Of a DNA stretch of 64,000 bases, positions 26,155-33,355 are shown in pieces. The notes below the pieces were generated by a model that made no database searches, had not been told where the DNA came from, and saw only the letters and a program-made list of their open reading frames with translations. Position numbers and translations under genes: made by a program. Position 1 is the stretch's first letter, and each line of letters begins with the position of its first letter. The stretch comes from Bifidobacterium breve (GTDB taxonomy: Bacteria; Actinomycetota; Thermoleophilia; Solirubrobacterales; Solirubrobacteraceae), in NCBI GenBank assembly GCA_945878865.1, contig CAMCUD010000001.1, forward strand, positions 62,001 to 126,000, given 5' to 3'.

Positions 26155-27474
26155 ATGCCCGCAGTTCGCGTGCGCAGCTTCACGCTGCTCGCATTGACCA
26201 TCTTCACCACGCTGATCGCGGCGCTCGCGATCGGCGCCCCGGCGCAGGCCGCGGCGAAGAAGGCCAAGCCGAAGTGCACTCCGGCGCAGGTCGCCAAGCT
26301 CAAGGCGGCCGCCGAGCGCCAGGCGCGCAAGACGACCCGCAGCGCGTCGCGCCGTAAGGCGGCACGCGCATCGCTCCTCGCCGCCGCCCTGAAGCGCAAC
26401 GGCTGCTCGGCGCGCAAGGTCACCGAGGTCAAGACGAAGACCACGACGACCACGACGACGACCACCACGTCTTCGCCGAAGACGTCGTCGGGCGCGCCCA
26501 AGACCTCCCCCTCAGCCCCCACGAAGACCGTCGACCAGGCGCCCGCCGCGCCGACGCCGTCCCCGACCACCTCGCAGAGCTGGTGGACGGGCATGCAGGG
26601 TGGCGCCAACGCATGGGATGCGCGGGTCGGCCAGAAGCTCGGCGCGCGGATCGTGCGGGTCGAGTTCGAGATCGGGACGCCCGTCAGCTCGATGCGGTCC
26701 TTCATCGCCGACTATGCCGACCGCGGGATCCGCGTCCTGCCGCTCGCCGGCTTCTGGGGCCGCATCCCCAGCCAGAGCGAGGCCCGCAGCCTCGCCGCGT
26801 GGGCCCGCGAGTTCGGCCCCGGCGGCAGCTTCTGGGCGTCGCGCCCGGCGCAGGCCGCGCTCGCCGTCCGCCAGATCGAGTTCGGCAACGAGACGTCCTT
26901 CGCCTACCAGGGCACGCAGAAGCGCGGCGGCGAGTACGCCCAGCGCGTCCGCGACGCCGCCGAAGCGCTCGCCGGCACGCAGGTCGGCCTCCTCGTGCAG
27001 GCCGACAACGCCAACCAGAGCGACAACTGGATCGGCCAGATGTTCTCCGCCGTCCCGAACCTCGCCGACTACGTCGCCGGCTGGACCGTCCACCCGTACG
27101 GCCCGAAGAGCAAGTGGCAGAACCGCATCGACGAGGTCCTGACCCGCACCGCCGGCTACGGCGCGCCGAGCAGCATCCCGGTCGACATCACCGAGTGGGG
27201 CCTGTCCACCGACAACGGCCGCTGCCTGAACGACAACTACGGCTGGGACAAGTGCATGACCTACCAGCAGGCCGGCGACGCCCTGACGAGCACGGTCGCG
27301 GACATGAAGGCCCGCTACGGCGGCCGCATCCGCCACTTCCTCATCTACAACGGCCGCGACCTGCGCGGCGCGGGCTCCAGCAGCGACCGCGAGAACTACT
27401 TCGGCCTGACGACGCTCGACGAGCAGGACAAGGGCGGGTTCACCGCCGCCGCGAAGGCGGTGCTCGCCGGATGA
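26155..27474 (+). CDS. Secreted clan GH-A-like glycoside hydrolase
   Basis: A 439-residue exported protein downstream of the probable c-di-GMP riboswitch. The signal peptide is LLALTIFTTLIAALAIGAPAQA. A basic, lysine/arginine-rich segment (about residues 30-95) and a threonine-rich linker with a run of ten threonines lead to a TIM-barrel domain. VRQIEFGNETSF holds the expected acid/base E246 after Asn, and PVDITEWGLS holds the expected nucleophile E347, the GH-A pattern seen in GH5, GH39 and GH51. Substrate is unknown; cleavage of the organism's own exopolysaccharide is an attractive idea given the neighbours. The ribosome site AAGGAG lies 10 bases upstream. Confidence 0.82.
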   Translation: MPAVRVRSFTLLALTIFTTLIAALAIGAPAQAAAKKAKPKCTPAQVAKLKAAAERQARKTTRSASRRKAARASLLAAALKRNGCSARKVTEVKTKTTTTTTTTTTSSPKTSSGAPKTSPSAPTKTVDQAPAAPTPSPTTSQSWWTGMQGGANAWDARVGQKLGARIVRVEFEIGTPVSSMRSFIADYADRGIRVLPLAGFWGRIPSQSEARSLAAWAREFGPGGSFWASRPAQAALAVRQIEFGNETSFAYQGTQKRGGEYAQRVRDAAEALAGTQVGLLVQADNANQSDNWIGQMFSAVPNLADYVAGWTVHPYGPKSKWQNRIDEVLTRTAGYGAPSSIPVDITEWGLSTDNGRCLNDNYGWDKCMTYQQAGDALTSTVADMKARYGGRIRHFLIYNGRDLRGAGSSSDRENYFGLTTLDEQDKGGFTAAAKAVLAG

Positions 27475-27598
27475 GCGGCCACGAGCTTGCGACGCGCCGG
27501 GTGCGCGTCCACCAGACCCCGGGCAGGGGAATGCCGTTCGCGCGGCGCGGCGGTGCGCGGGAGCACCGCCCAGCACGCGGCGAGCGGCGATGAGCGCC

Positions 27599-27635
27599 GC
27601 GGCGGCCGCCGGATTCAGATCCCGGCGGCCGCCGC
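27599..27635. terminator. Very strong hairpin between convergent genes
   Basis: GCGGCGGCCGCCGG and CCGGCGGCCGCCGC form a perfect 14-bp stem with a nine-base loop. The loop contains the stop codon of the WS/DGAT gene, so the hairpin is partly coding. It lies about 125 bases past the glycosidase stop on the other strand and could end both transcripts. Confidence 0.65.
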
Positions 27636-28877
27636 AAGCTCCTCGAGCTCACGGCTGATCCCGTCGGCGATGACGTCCGGGTCGGTGACCGCGTCGCCGT
27701 CGGCGCACAGGCCGAATCCCAGCTCGCCGCCCATGGAGACGACGGCGACGCGCAGCAGGTGGTGGTCGCCGATCTCCGCGAGCGAGTGCAGCGCACGGGC
27801 CGGAGCGCCGAGCACGCGCACCACGCCGCGCGGCCCCGGGACGTTGCTGACGTTCAGGGAGAACACCCGCGCGCTGTTCTCCCAGCGGTGCACGACCTTC
27901 GCCAGCGCGGGTGCTCGCTTCGCCAGCACGTGGAAGACCTCGTCGAGCGCGACCGCGTCACCCTCGTCCTTGCAGGCGGCCTCGTCGTCGTGAATGGCGT
28001 CGAGCCGGGCCAGGGGGTCGGGTTCGGCGAGGTGCAGGTCGACGGCGTAGAACGAGTCGCGGTTGCCCGCGTCGTCTCCGGGCGCATGGAGGCTGACGGG
28101 CACCTTGACGCGCACGTCGGGCAGCGGGCCGTGGTGGTGGAGCATCCAGCGCCGCAGACCGCCGGCGACCGCGGCGAGCACGACGTCGTTGACGGTCGCC
28201 CGCGGGGTCCGGCTGTGCGCGATCGCCTTCACGGTCTCCAGGTCTGCCGTGGCCATCGCGACGGTCCGCTTCGTCCCGGCCTTCCCCGCCAGCGGCGTGT
28301 GCGCGCTGGCGTGCGGGAGCAGCTCGTGCGCGAGCGCGGCGGCGAGGTGCGGCTGGGGCGCCGGCGCGCCGCCGTGTCGACTTAAGCGTGTGGAGGTTGC
28401 AGAAGTCGCCACGGCGTCCTCGTCCCACAGGACCGCGCGGGCGAGGCGCATCGCCGTCGACCCGTCGGCGAGCGCGTGATGGATGCGGAAGGCCACGACC
28501 GCGCCGCCGTCGTCGAGCGCCTCCACGACGTCGACGCTCCACAGCGGCCGGTCGCGCGGCAGCCGCGACGCCATGAGCTCCGCGGCGAACGCGCGCAGGG
28601 CGGCGTCGTCGAGGCGGCCGGGGACCGCGCGGACGTGCCAGTCGAGGTCGGGCGCGCCGGCGTCAGCCCACGCCGCGGTCCCGCCGTCGACGTCGAGCAC
28701 CCACGCGAGCTCGGGCGCGTCGCCGAGCCGGGCGGCGATCTGCGCGCGCAGGGCGGCGGCGGTCACCGCGCCGTCGTGCGGCGAGAGGCGCAGCAGCTTG
28801 CAGGTATGGCCGGCGATCCGGGCGTTCTCGATCGCGAGGATCGCCGCGTCCTCGGCGCTCAGCGCGCGTGCGGGCAT
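27615..28877 (-). CDS. Wax ester synthase/diacylglycerol acyltransferase (WS/DGAT)
   Basis: A 420-residue acyltransferase that joins acyl-CoA to a fatty alcohol or diacylglycerol for storage lipids. The catalytic HHxxxDG motif is intact (FRIHHALADGSTAMRL, near residue 135), and the family blocks ATVNDVVLAAVAGGLRRWM, VKVPVSLHAPGDDAGNRDSF and FSLNVSNVPGPRGVV follow. The start at 28877 (MPARALSAEDAAILAIENAR) follows a GAGGGGG ribosome site. The residues ATSATSTRLSRHGG lie in a small lower-GC patch bordered by an imperfect inverted repeat. Neighbouring alcohol dehydrogenase and thioesterase genes suggest acyl-chain metabolism. Confidence 0.9.
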   Translation of the reverse strand: MPARALSAEDAAILAIENARIAGHTCKLLRLSPHDGAVTAAALRAQIAARLGDAPELAWVLDVDGGTAAWADAGAPDLDWHVRAVPGRLDDAALRAFAAELMASRLPRDRPLWSVDVVEALDDGGAVVAFRIHHALADGSTAMRLARAVLWDEDAVATSATSTRLSRHGGAPAPQPHLAAALAHELLPHASAHTPLAGKAGTKRTVAMATADLETVKAIAHSRTPRATVNDVVLAAVAGGLRRWMLHHHGPLPDVRVKVPVSLHAPGDDAGNRDSFYAVDLHLAEPDPLARLDAIHDDEAACKDEGDAVALDEVFHVLAKRAPALAKVVHRWENSARVFSLNVSNVPGPRGVVRVLGAPARALHSLAEIGDHHLLRVAVVSMGGELGFGLCADGDAVTDPDVIADGISRELEELAAAAGI

Positions 28878-28912
28878 CACAGCCCCCTCATCGGCCGGGC
28901 GACCGGGAGGCC

Positions 28913-30046
28913 TTAGAAGACGATCGCCTGCCGCACGGCCTCGCCCGAGGCGAGCCGGTCGAAGCCCTCGTTGACCTCGTCGAGCGACAGCCGGTGCGTG
29001 AGCAGGCGGTCGACCGGCAGCTGGTTGCGCAGGTGGAGGTCCACGAAGATCGGGATGTCGCGGGCGGGCACGCACGAGCCGAGGTAGGACCCCTTCAGCG
29101 TCCGCTCCTCCGCGACGAGGCTGACGGCCGGGATCGCGAGCAGCTGCTCGGGGTGCGGCAGGCCGACGGTGACCGTGGTGCCGCCGCGACGCGTCGCGCT
29201 GTACGCGTCGGCGAGAACCGCGGCGCTGCCGACGGTCTCGATGACATGGTCCGCGCCGCCGCCCGTGGCCTCGTGCACCGCGACCACCGAGTCGCCATCC
29301 GGGCCTCCGAGCGCGACGTCGGTCGCCCCCAGCGCCCTGGCGAGCTCGAGCTTCTCGGGCACGACGTCAACGGCGACGATCTGCGCCGCCCCCGCGACCC
29401 GCGCACCCAGGACCGCCGCCAGCCCGATCCCACCGAGCCCGTAGACCGCCACGCGATCGCCGGCCTGGACCCCCGCGCCGCGCACCGCTGCCCCCACCCC
29501 GGTGAGGATCGCGCAGCCGAAGAGCGCGGCGACGTCCCACGGCACGCCCTCGTCGATCTTCACCGCCGAGCGGCTCGAGACGACGACGTGATCGCTGAAC
29601 GCCGAGACCCCGAGGTGGTGGTGGATCTCCTCCCCGGTCTCCGGGTCGCGCAGGCGGCGCCCGCCGCTGAGCAGCGTGCCGGCCGCGTTCGCCGCCGCGC
29701 CCGGCTCGCACAGCGCGGCGCGGCCGTCGCGGCACGGGCCGCAGCGCCCGCACGCGGGGACGAAGGCCAGGACCACGTGATCGCCGGGCCGGAACTCGTC
29801 GACGCCGTCCCCCACCTCCATGACCTCGCCCGCCGCCTCGTGGCCGAGCGCCATCGGCATGACCCGCGGCCGCGAGCCGTCGATGACGGAGAGGTCGGAA
29901 TGGCAGAGCCCGGCGGCGCGCACGCGCACGAGCAGCTCGTCGGGCCCCGGCGGGTCGAGCTCGAGCTCGCGGATCTCCAGGGGCCGGCTCTCGGCGTACG
30001 GCCGGGCGGCGCCCATGTCGGTGAGCACAGCGGAGCGGACCTTCAT
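28913..30046 (-). CDS. Zinc-dependent alcohol dehydrogenase (MDR, class III-like)
   Basis: A 377-residue medium-chain dehydrogenase. Catalytic zinc ligands appear in GLCHSDLSV and [10 protein letters not shown], the four structural cysteines in [17 protein letters not shown], and the NAD-binding motif in [21 protein letters not shown] followed by [16 protein letters not shown]. The overall form resembles the class III or NDMA-dependent actinobacterial alcohol dehydrogenases. It overlaps the thioesterase gene as ATGA and lies 35 bases from the WS/DGAT gene, so the three form one operon. It may interconvert fatty alcohols and aldehydes, or detoxify aldehydes. Confidence 0.92.
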   Translation of the reverse strand: MKVRSAVLTDMGAARPYAESRPLEIRELELDPPGPDELLVRVRAAGLCHSDLSVIDGSRPRVMPMALGHEAAGEVMEVGDGVDEFRPGDHVVLAFVPACGRCGPCRDGRAALCEPGAAANAAGTLLSGGRRLRDPETGEEIHHHLGVSAFSDHVVVSSRSAVKIDEGVPWDVAALFGCAILTGVGAAVRGAGVQAGDRVAVYGLGGIGLAAVLGARVAGAAQIVAVDVVPEKLELARALGATDVALGGPDGDSVVAVHEATGGGADHVIETVGSAAVLADAYSATRRGGTTVTVGLPHPEQLLAIPAVSLVAEERTLKGSYLGSCVPARDIPIFVDLHLRNQLPVDRLLTHRLSLDEVNEGFDRLASGEAVRQAIVF

Positions 30047-30477
30047 GCGGCCTCCTCGCGGACGAGCCGGGCGAGCGCGGCGCGCACGCCGTCGGGGATG
30101 GGCACGGGGCGACGGGTCTCCCGGTCGACGAAGACGTGGACGAACCAGCCGGTCGCGGCGGGCGTCTCAAGGTCGTCGGCCCGGTAGAGGCCGATCTCGT
30201 AGCGCACGCTGGAGTTCCCGAGCTTGCCGACGCGCAGTCCTGCCTCGACGACATCCGGGAACGTCACCGCCGCCGCGTAGCTGCAGTGCGACTCCGCGCA
30301 CAGGCCGATCGCCGCGCCACCGTGGATGTCGAGCCCGCCCTCGCGGATGAGGTACTCGTTGATGACCGTGTCGAAGAACGCGTAGTACTCGACGTTGTTG
30401 ACGTGCCCGTAGATGTCGTTGTCGTACCAACGGGTGGGGATCGACAGCTGGTGGCCGTACTCGTCGCGCAGCGCCAT
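30043..30477 (-). CDS. Acyl-CoA thioesterase, 4-hydroxybenzoyl-CoA thioesterase type
   Basis: A 144-residue hot-dog fold thioesterase. The catalytic region [22 protein letters not shown] holds the Asp and the HVNN block of the 4HBT/YbgC group, and [23 protein letters not shown] is the usual second half. The start at 30477 ([19 protein letters not shown]) is preferred; the ORF-track start adds 33 unlikely residues. It is the first gene of the operon with the dehydrogenase and WS/DGAT genes. It hydrolyses an acyl-CoA of unknown chain. Confidence 0.9.
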   Translation of the reverse strand: MALRDEYGHQLSIPTRWYDNDIYGHVNNVEYYAFFDTVINEYLIREGGLDIHGGAAIGLCAESHCSYAAAVTFPDVVEAGLRVGKLGNSSVRYEIGLYRADDLETPAATGWFVHVFVDRETRRPVPIPDGVRAALARLVREEAA

Positions 30478-30542
30478 GGCGAGACGGCAGCGTACCGGCA
30501 CTGGTCGGCACTTCGTCGCGGACTTGCAATGCTTGAAACGGG

Positions 30543-31322
30543 ATGCCCGACTCACCAGTTCGCGGGATGCCACCACCGGACGGCCTGGAGATCTTCTGGG
30601 ACGCCGCAGGAGTGCTCTTCTGCATCACCAATCACGAGCAGCGCCTCCTCGCCGTCAACCGCGCGTGGAGCACCATCCTCGGATACGAGGCCGAGGCCCT
30701 GCTCGGCCGCGTGACCTGGGATCTCATGCACCCCGAGGACGCCCGGCGCCTGCAGGCCGAGCCGTTCTCGGTCGACGATCCCGTCGGTCGTCGACTCGTC
30801 ATCGACGTCGAGACGCGGTATGCGCACGTCGACGGCAGCACGCGCTGGCTGCAGTGGACGGGCGAGGAGCGCGACGGCCTCTGGTACGCCGTGGGTCACG
30901 ACGTCACCTCCATGCACGTCGCGACCACAGCGCTGCACGCCAGCCAGCAGCGCGCCCGCGCGGTCATGGGCGCGCTGCGCGACGGCATCGTCACCGTGGC
31001 CCCCGACACCCGTGTCCTGGAGGTCAGCGCGCGGTTCACCGCCCTGACCGGTTGGACGGAGCGGGACCTCCTCGGGACGCGTCCGCCGTACGCGTGGTGG
31101 CCCGCCGAGGACATCGCCGCCCGTGAGCGCGACCTGCGCGACGCCCTGCGCGGCGGCAGCGCGACCTGGCGCGGGGCCTGCCTGCGCAAGGACGGCACCC
31201 GGTTTGACGCGCTCGTCGACGCGGTCGGCGTTCCCCGCGCTGGCGGCGCCGGCCCCGCGCTGGTCAAGGTCGTTCGGGACCTCTCCGATCCCGAGGGCCC
31301 TGCGCCGCGGTTCGCGGGCTAG
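30543..31322 (+). CDS. Two-PAS protein without output domain
   Basis: A 259-residue cytoplasmic protein with two PAS domains and nothing else. PAS-A (about residues 15-125) has [19 protein letters not shown] and [18 protein letters not shown] (about 130-245) has [20 protein letters not shown] and the signature PPYAWWP. It has no kinase, GGDEF, HTH or phosphatase part. It is the shortest of four related proteins (see 31360, 36983 and 38166) and lacks the WEWYP domain of the others. The ORF-track ATG is kept; an ATG eight codons later (30567) is also possible. Binding of a small ligand and a partner protein is inferred from PAS biology. Confidence 0.82.
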   Translation: MPDSPVRGMPPPDGLEIFWDAAGVLFCITNHEQRLLAVNRAWSTILGYEAEALLGRVTWDLMHPEDARRLQAEPFSVDDPVGRRLVIDVETRYAHVDGSTRWLQWTGEERDGLWYAVGHDVTSMHVATTALHASQQRARAVMGALRDGIVTVAPDTRVLEVSARFTALTGWTERDLLGTRPPYAWWPAEDIAARERDLRDALRGGSATWRGACLRKDGTRFDALVDAVGVPRAGGAGPALVKVVRDLSDPEGPAPRFAG

Positions 31323-31359
31323 AGCGGCGACGAACTAGGCTGGGTCATCCCCGTTTCAG

Positions 31360-32850
31360 GTGACCCAACCTTCTGCCGATAGCAACCGCGTGTCGTCCCC
31401 GCGGCAGACCGAGCAGCGCGATGACACCCTCCCGACGGCCCACCCGGACGACGTCCAGCTCTTCTGGGAACTCACGTCGGAGCTGTTCTGCGTGCTCGAC
31501 AACGAGGGCAAGATCCTCGAGGTCAACCCTGCCTGGAAGCGCGTCCTGGGGTGGGATGCCGAGCAGCTGCTCGGCCACAACATCTACGAGTTCGTCCACC
31601 CCGACGACATCCCCGGCGCCCGCGAGGCGCACATGCGCCGCGGCGGCGACGGGCAGCGCCTGGAGGAGTACCCGTGCCGCTACCGCCACGCCGACGGGAG
31701 CGTGCGCTGGCTGAGCTGGAGCGGGTTCATGCGTGGCCCGCGCTTCTACGGCAGCGCGCGGGACATCACCGCGACCCGCATGTCGCACTCCGCGCTGCAG
31801 CAGAGCGAGCGCCGGTCCCGCGCGATCCTGGCGGCCCTGCGCGAGGGGCTCGTCATCATCGACCGCCAGGGGCGCGTGGTCGAGGCCAACGACCGGTTCG
31901 CCGAGATGGTGGGCATTCCCGTGCGCGAGATGCTCGGCCTGCGCCCGCCGTATCCGTGGTGGCCGCCGGACCAGCGCCGCCAGATCGCCGCCGCCATCGA
32001 CGAGATCGCGCGCGAGGAGCGGGTGACCCACGAGCTGACGTTCGTGCGCGCCGACGGCGAGCGCTTCCCCGTCCTCATCGACACGTCGCGGATGCGCGAG
32101 CGCGACGGCCGCACCGTGAGCCTGTCGGTCATTCGCGACATCAGCGAGCTCGTCACCACGCGCAACCGCCTCCAGGAGGCCCACCGCGTGGCGGAGCTCT
32201 CGACGTGGGAGTGGTACCCCGACCGGGACCTCGTTTTCGCGTTCGAGACGGCGACCGGCGCGGGCGGAACCATCGAGATGACCGGCGAGCAGTCGCTCCT
32301 GCACCTGCAGCCCGCGTGGCGCGAGGAGGTGCGCCGCCTGCGCGAGGAGACCTACGAGGGCCTGCGCGAGACGTTCGTCGCCGATGCGGTCACGCTCGAC
32401 ATGGGGTGGATGCAGATCCGCGGCGAGCAGCTGCGCGCCGCCGACGGGCGGATCACCGGCCTGCGAGGCACCGCCCAGCGCATCGACGCGCAGCGCACCG
32501 CCGAGATCGAGGCGGCGCTGCAGCGCGACGTCCTCGACGCCATCGACGTCGCCTTCATGGCCCGCGGCCCCGACACGCGCCTCGTGCACGTCAACGACGC
32601 GGCGCTGCGCCTGTTCGGCTTCTCCCGTGACGAGATCCTCGGGACGCTGCCGGCCGAGACCGGCATCCTCCAGGCGGAGGACCCGGCGACGCACGAGCTG
32701 TACGCCGCCACGCAGCGCGGCGAGCAATGGGACGGCGAGATGCAGCTGCGCCGCAAGGACGGCTCGACGCTCCGCGCCCGGGTGCGGACGACCGTCGTGG
32801 TGCGCGAGGGCGGCGCGCAGTATTCGGCGGGCATCATCGTGCCGCTGTGA
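31360..32850 (+). CDS. Multi-PAS protein without output domain
   Basis: A 496-residue cytoplasmic protein. PAS-A (about 28-140) contains VQLFWELTSELFCVLDNEGK and RYRHADGSVRWLSW. PAS-B (about 145-265) contains RRSRAILAALREGLVIIDRQ and PPYPWWPPDQ. A third domain starts at TWEWYPDRDLVFAFE and ends GRITGLRGTAQRI, and a fourth PAS follows (VLDAIDVAFMARGPDTRLVH to the C-terminus). No catalytic output region is present. The start is GTG. The stop codon overlaps the start of the DUF3052 gene (GTGA), so the two are translated together. A signal-integrating scaffold is an inference. Confidence 0.85.
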   Translation: MTQPSADSNRVSSPRQTEQRDDTLPTAHPDDVQLFWELTSELFCVLDNEGKILEVNPAWKRVLGWDAEQLLGHNIYEFVHPDDIPGAREAHMRRGGDGQRLEEYPCRYRHADGSVRWLSWSGFMRGPRFYGSARDITATRMSHSALQQSERRSRAILAALREGLVIIDRQGRVVEANDRFAEMVGIPVREMLGLRPPYPWWPPDQRRQIAAAIDEIAREERVTHELTFVRADGERFPVLIDTSRMRERDGRTVSLSVIRDISELVTTRNRLQEAHRVAELSTWEWYPDRDLVFAFETATGAGGTIEMTGEQSLLHLQPAWREEVRRLREETYEGLRETFVADAVTLDMGWMQIRGEQLRAADGRITGLRGTAQRIDAQRTAEIEAALQRDVLDAIDVAFMARGPDTRLVHVNDAALRLFGFSRDEILGTLPAETGILQAEDPATHELYAATQRGEQWDGEMQLRRKDGSTLRARVRTTVVVREGGAQYSAGIIVPL

Positions 32851-33272
32851 GCGACACCAGGTTCCAGTCGGGCTACTCGAAGACCCCGCTGCCCAAGAAG
32901 CTCGGGGTCAAAGAAGGCCTGCAGATCGCGGTGATCGACCCGCCTGAGGCCTTCATTGAGGAGGGCCTCGGCGTCCTGCCCGACGGCGCCCGCCTCACGA
33001 CCTCGCTGGCGGACGGCGCCGACCTGGCGATCGCCTTCGTGCTGGAGCTCGCGCGGCTCGTCGAGCTGCTGCCCGCCCTCGAAGAGGCGACCCGCCCCGA
33101 CGGCGCGTTCTGGGTCGCCTGGCCGAAGAAGGCCAGCAAGGTCCCAACCGACGTCACCGAAGACCGCGTCCGCGACGTGACCCTGCCGCGCGGCAATGTC
33201 GACGTGAAGGTCTGCGCGATCGACGCGACGTGGTCAGGGCTGCGGTTGTGCCAGCGGCGCAAGCTGCGCTGA
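32847..33272 (+). CDS. DUF3052-like protein
   Basis: A 141-residue cytoplasmic protein starting at the GTG of the GTGA overlap with the PAS gene; the ORF-track start lies inside that gene. The sequence GYSKTPLPKKLGVKEGLQIA, a PDGA block, FVLELARLVELLPALEEATR and FWVAWPKKASKVPTDVTEDR match the DUF3052 family as I recall it. The family is common in actinobacteria and has no established function. Coupling to a PAS protein is unusual context and may hint at a regulatory partner. Confidence 0.82.
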   Translation: MSDTRFQSGYSKTPLPKKLGVKEGLQIAVIDPPEAFIEEGLGVLPDGARLTTSLADGADLAIAFVLELARLVELLPALEEATRPDGAFWVAWPKKASKVPTDVTEDRVRDVTLPRGNVDVKVCAIDATWSGLRLCQRRKLR

Positions 33273-33282
33273 CTGTCTCGGT

Positions 33283-33310
33283 TTGCACAGTCCGGTAACA
33301 CCGGTATAGG
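33283..33310 (+). promoter_or_regulatory. Promoter with palindrome in the spacer
   Basis: TTGCAC, 16 bases and TATAGG, about 46 bases before the start of the large secreted protein. The spacer contains CCGGT-aac-ACCGG (33292-33304), a perfect short palindrome in the position where a repressor would block RNA polymerase. Confidence 0.6.
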
Positions 33311-33355
33311 GTCAGTCGGTCCTTGCAGGTCCAGGCTCACCCGGGGGAGAGGGAA

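Noticed and set aside
26446-26475. ACG/ACC repeat as a possible microsatellite
   Set aside because: It encodes the threonine linker of the secreted glycosidase; similar linkers occur at 33520-33610 and are ordinary in actinobacterial secreted proteins.
27471-27593. 41-residue ORF in ATGA overlap with the glycosidase stop
   Set aside because: Very rich in Arg and Gly with no features; the overlap is probably chance in GC-rich sequence.
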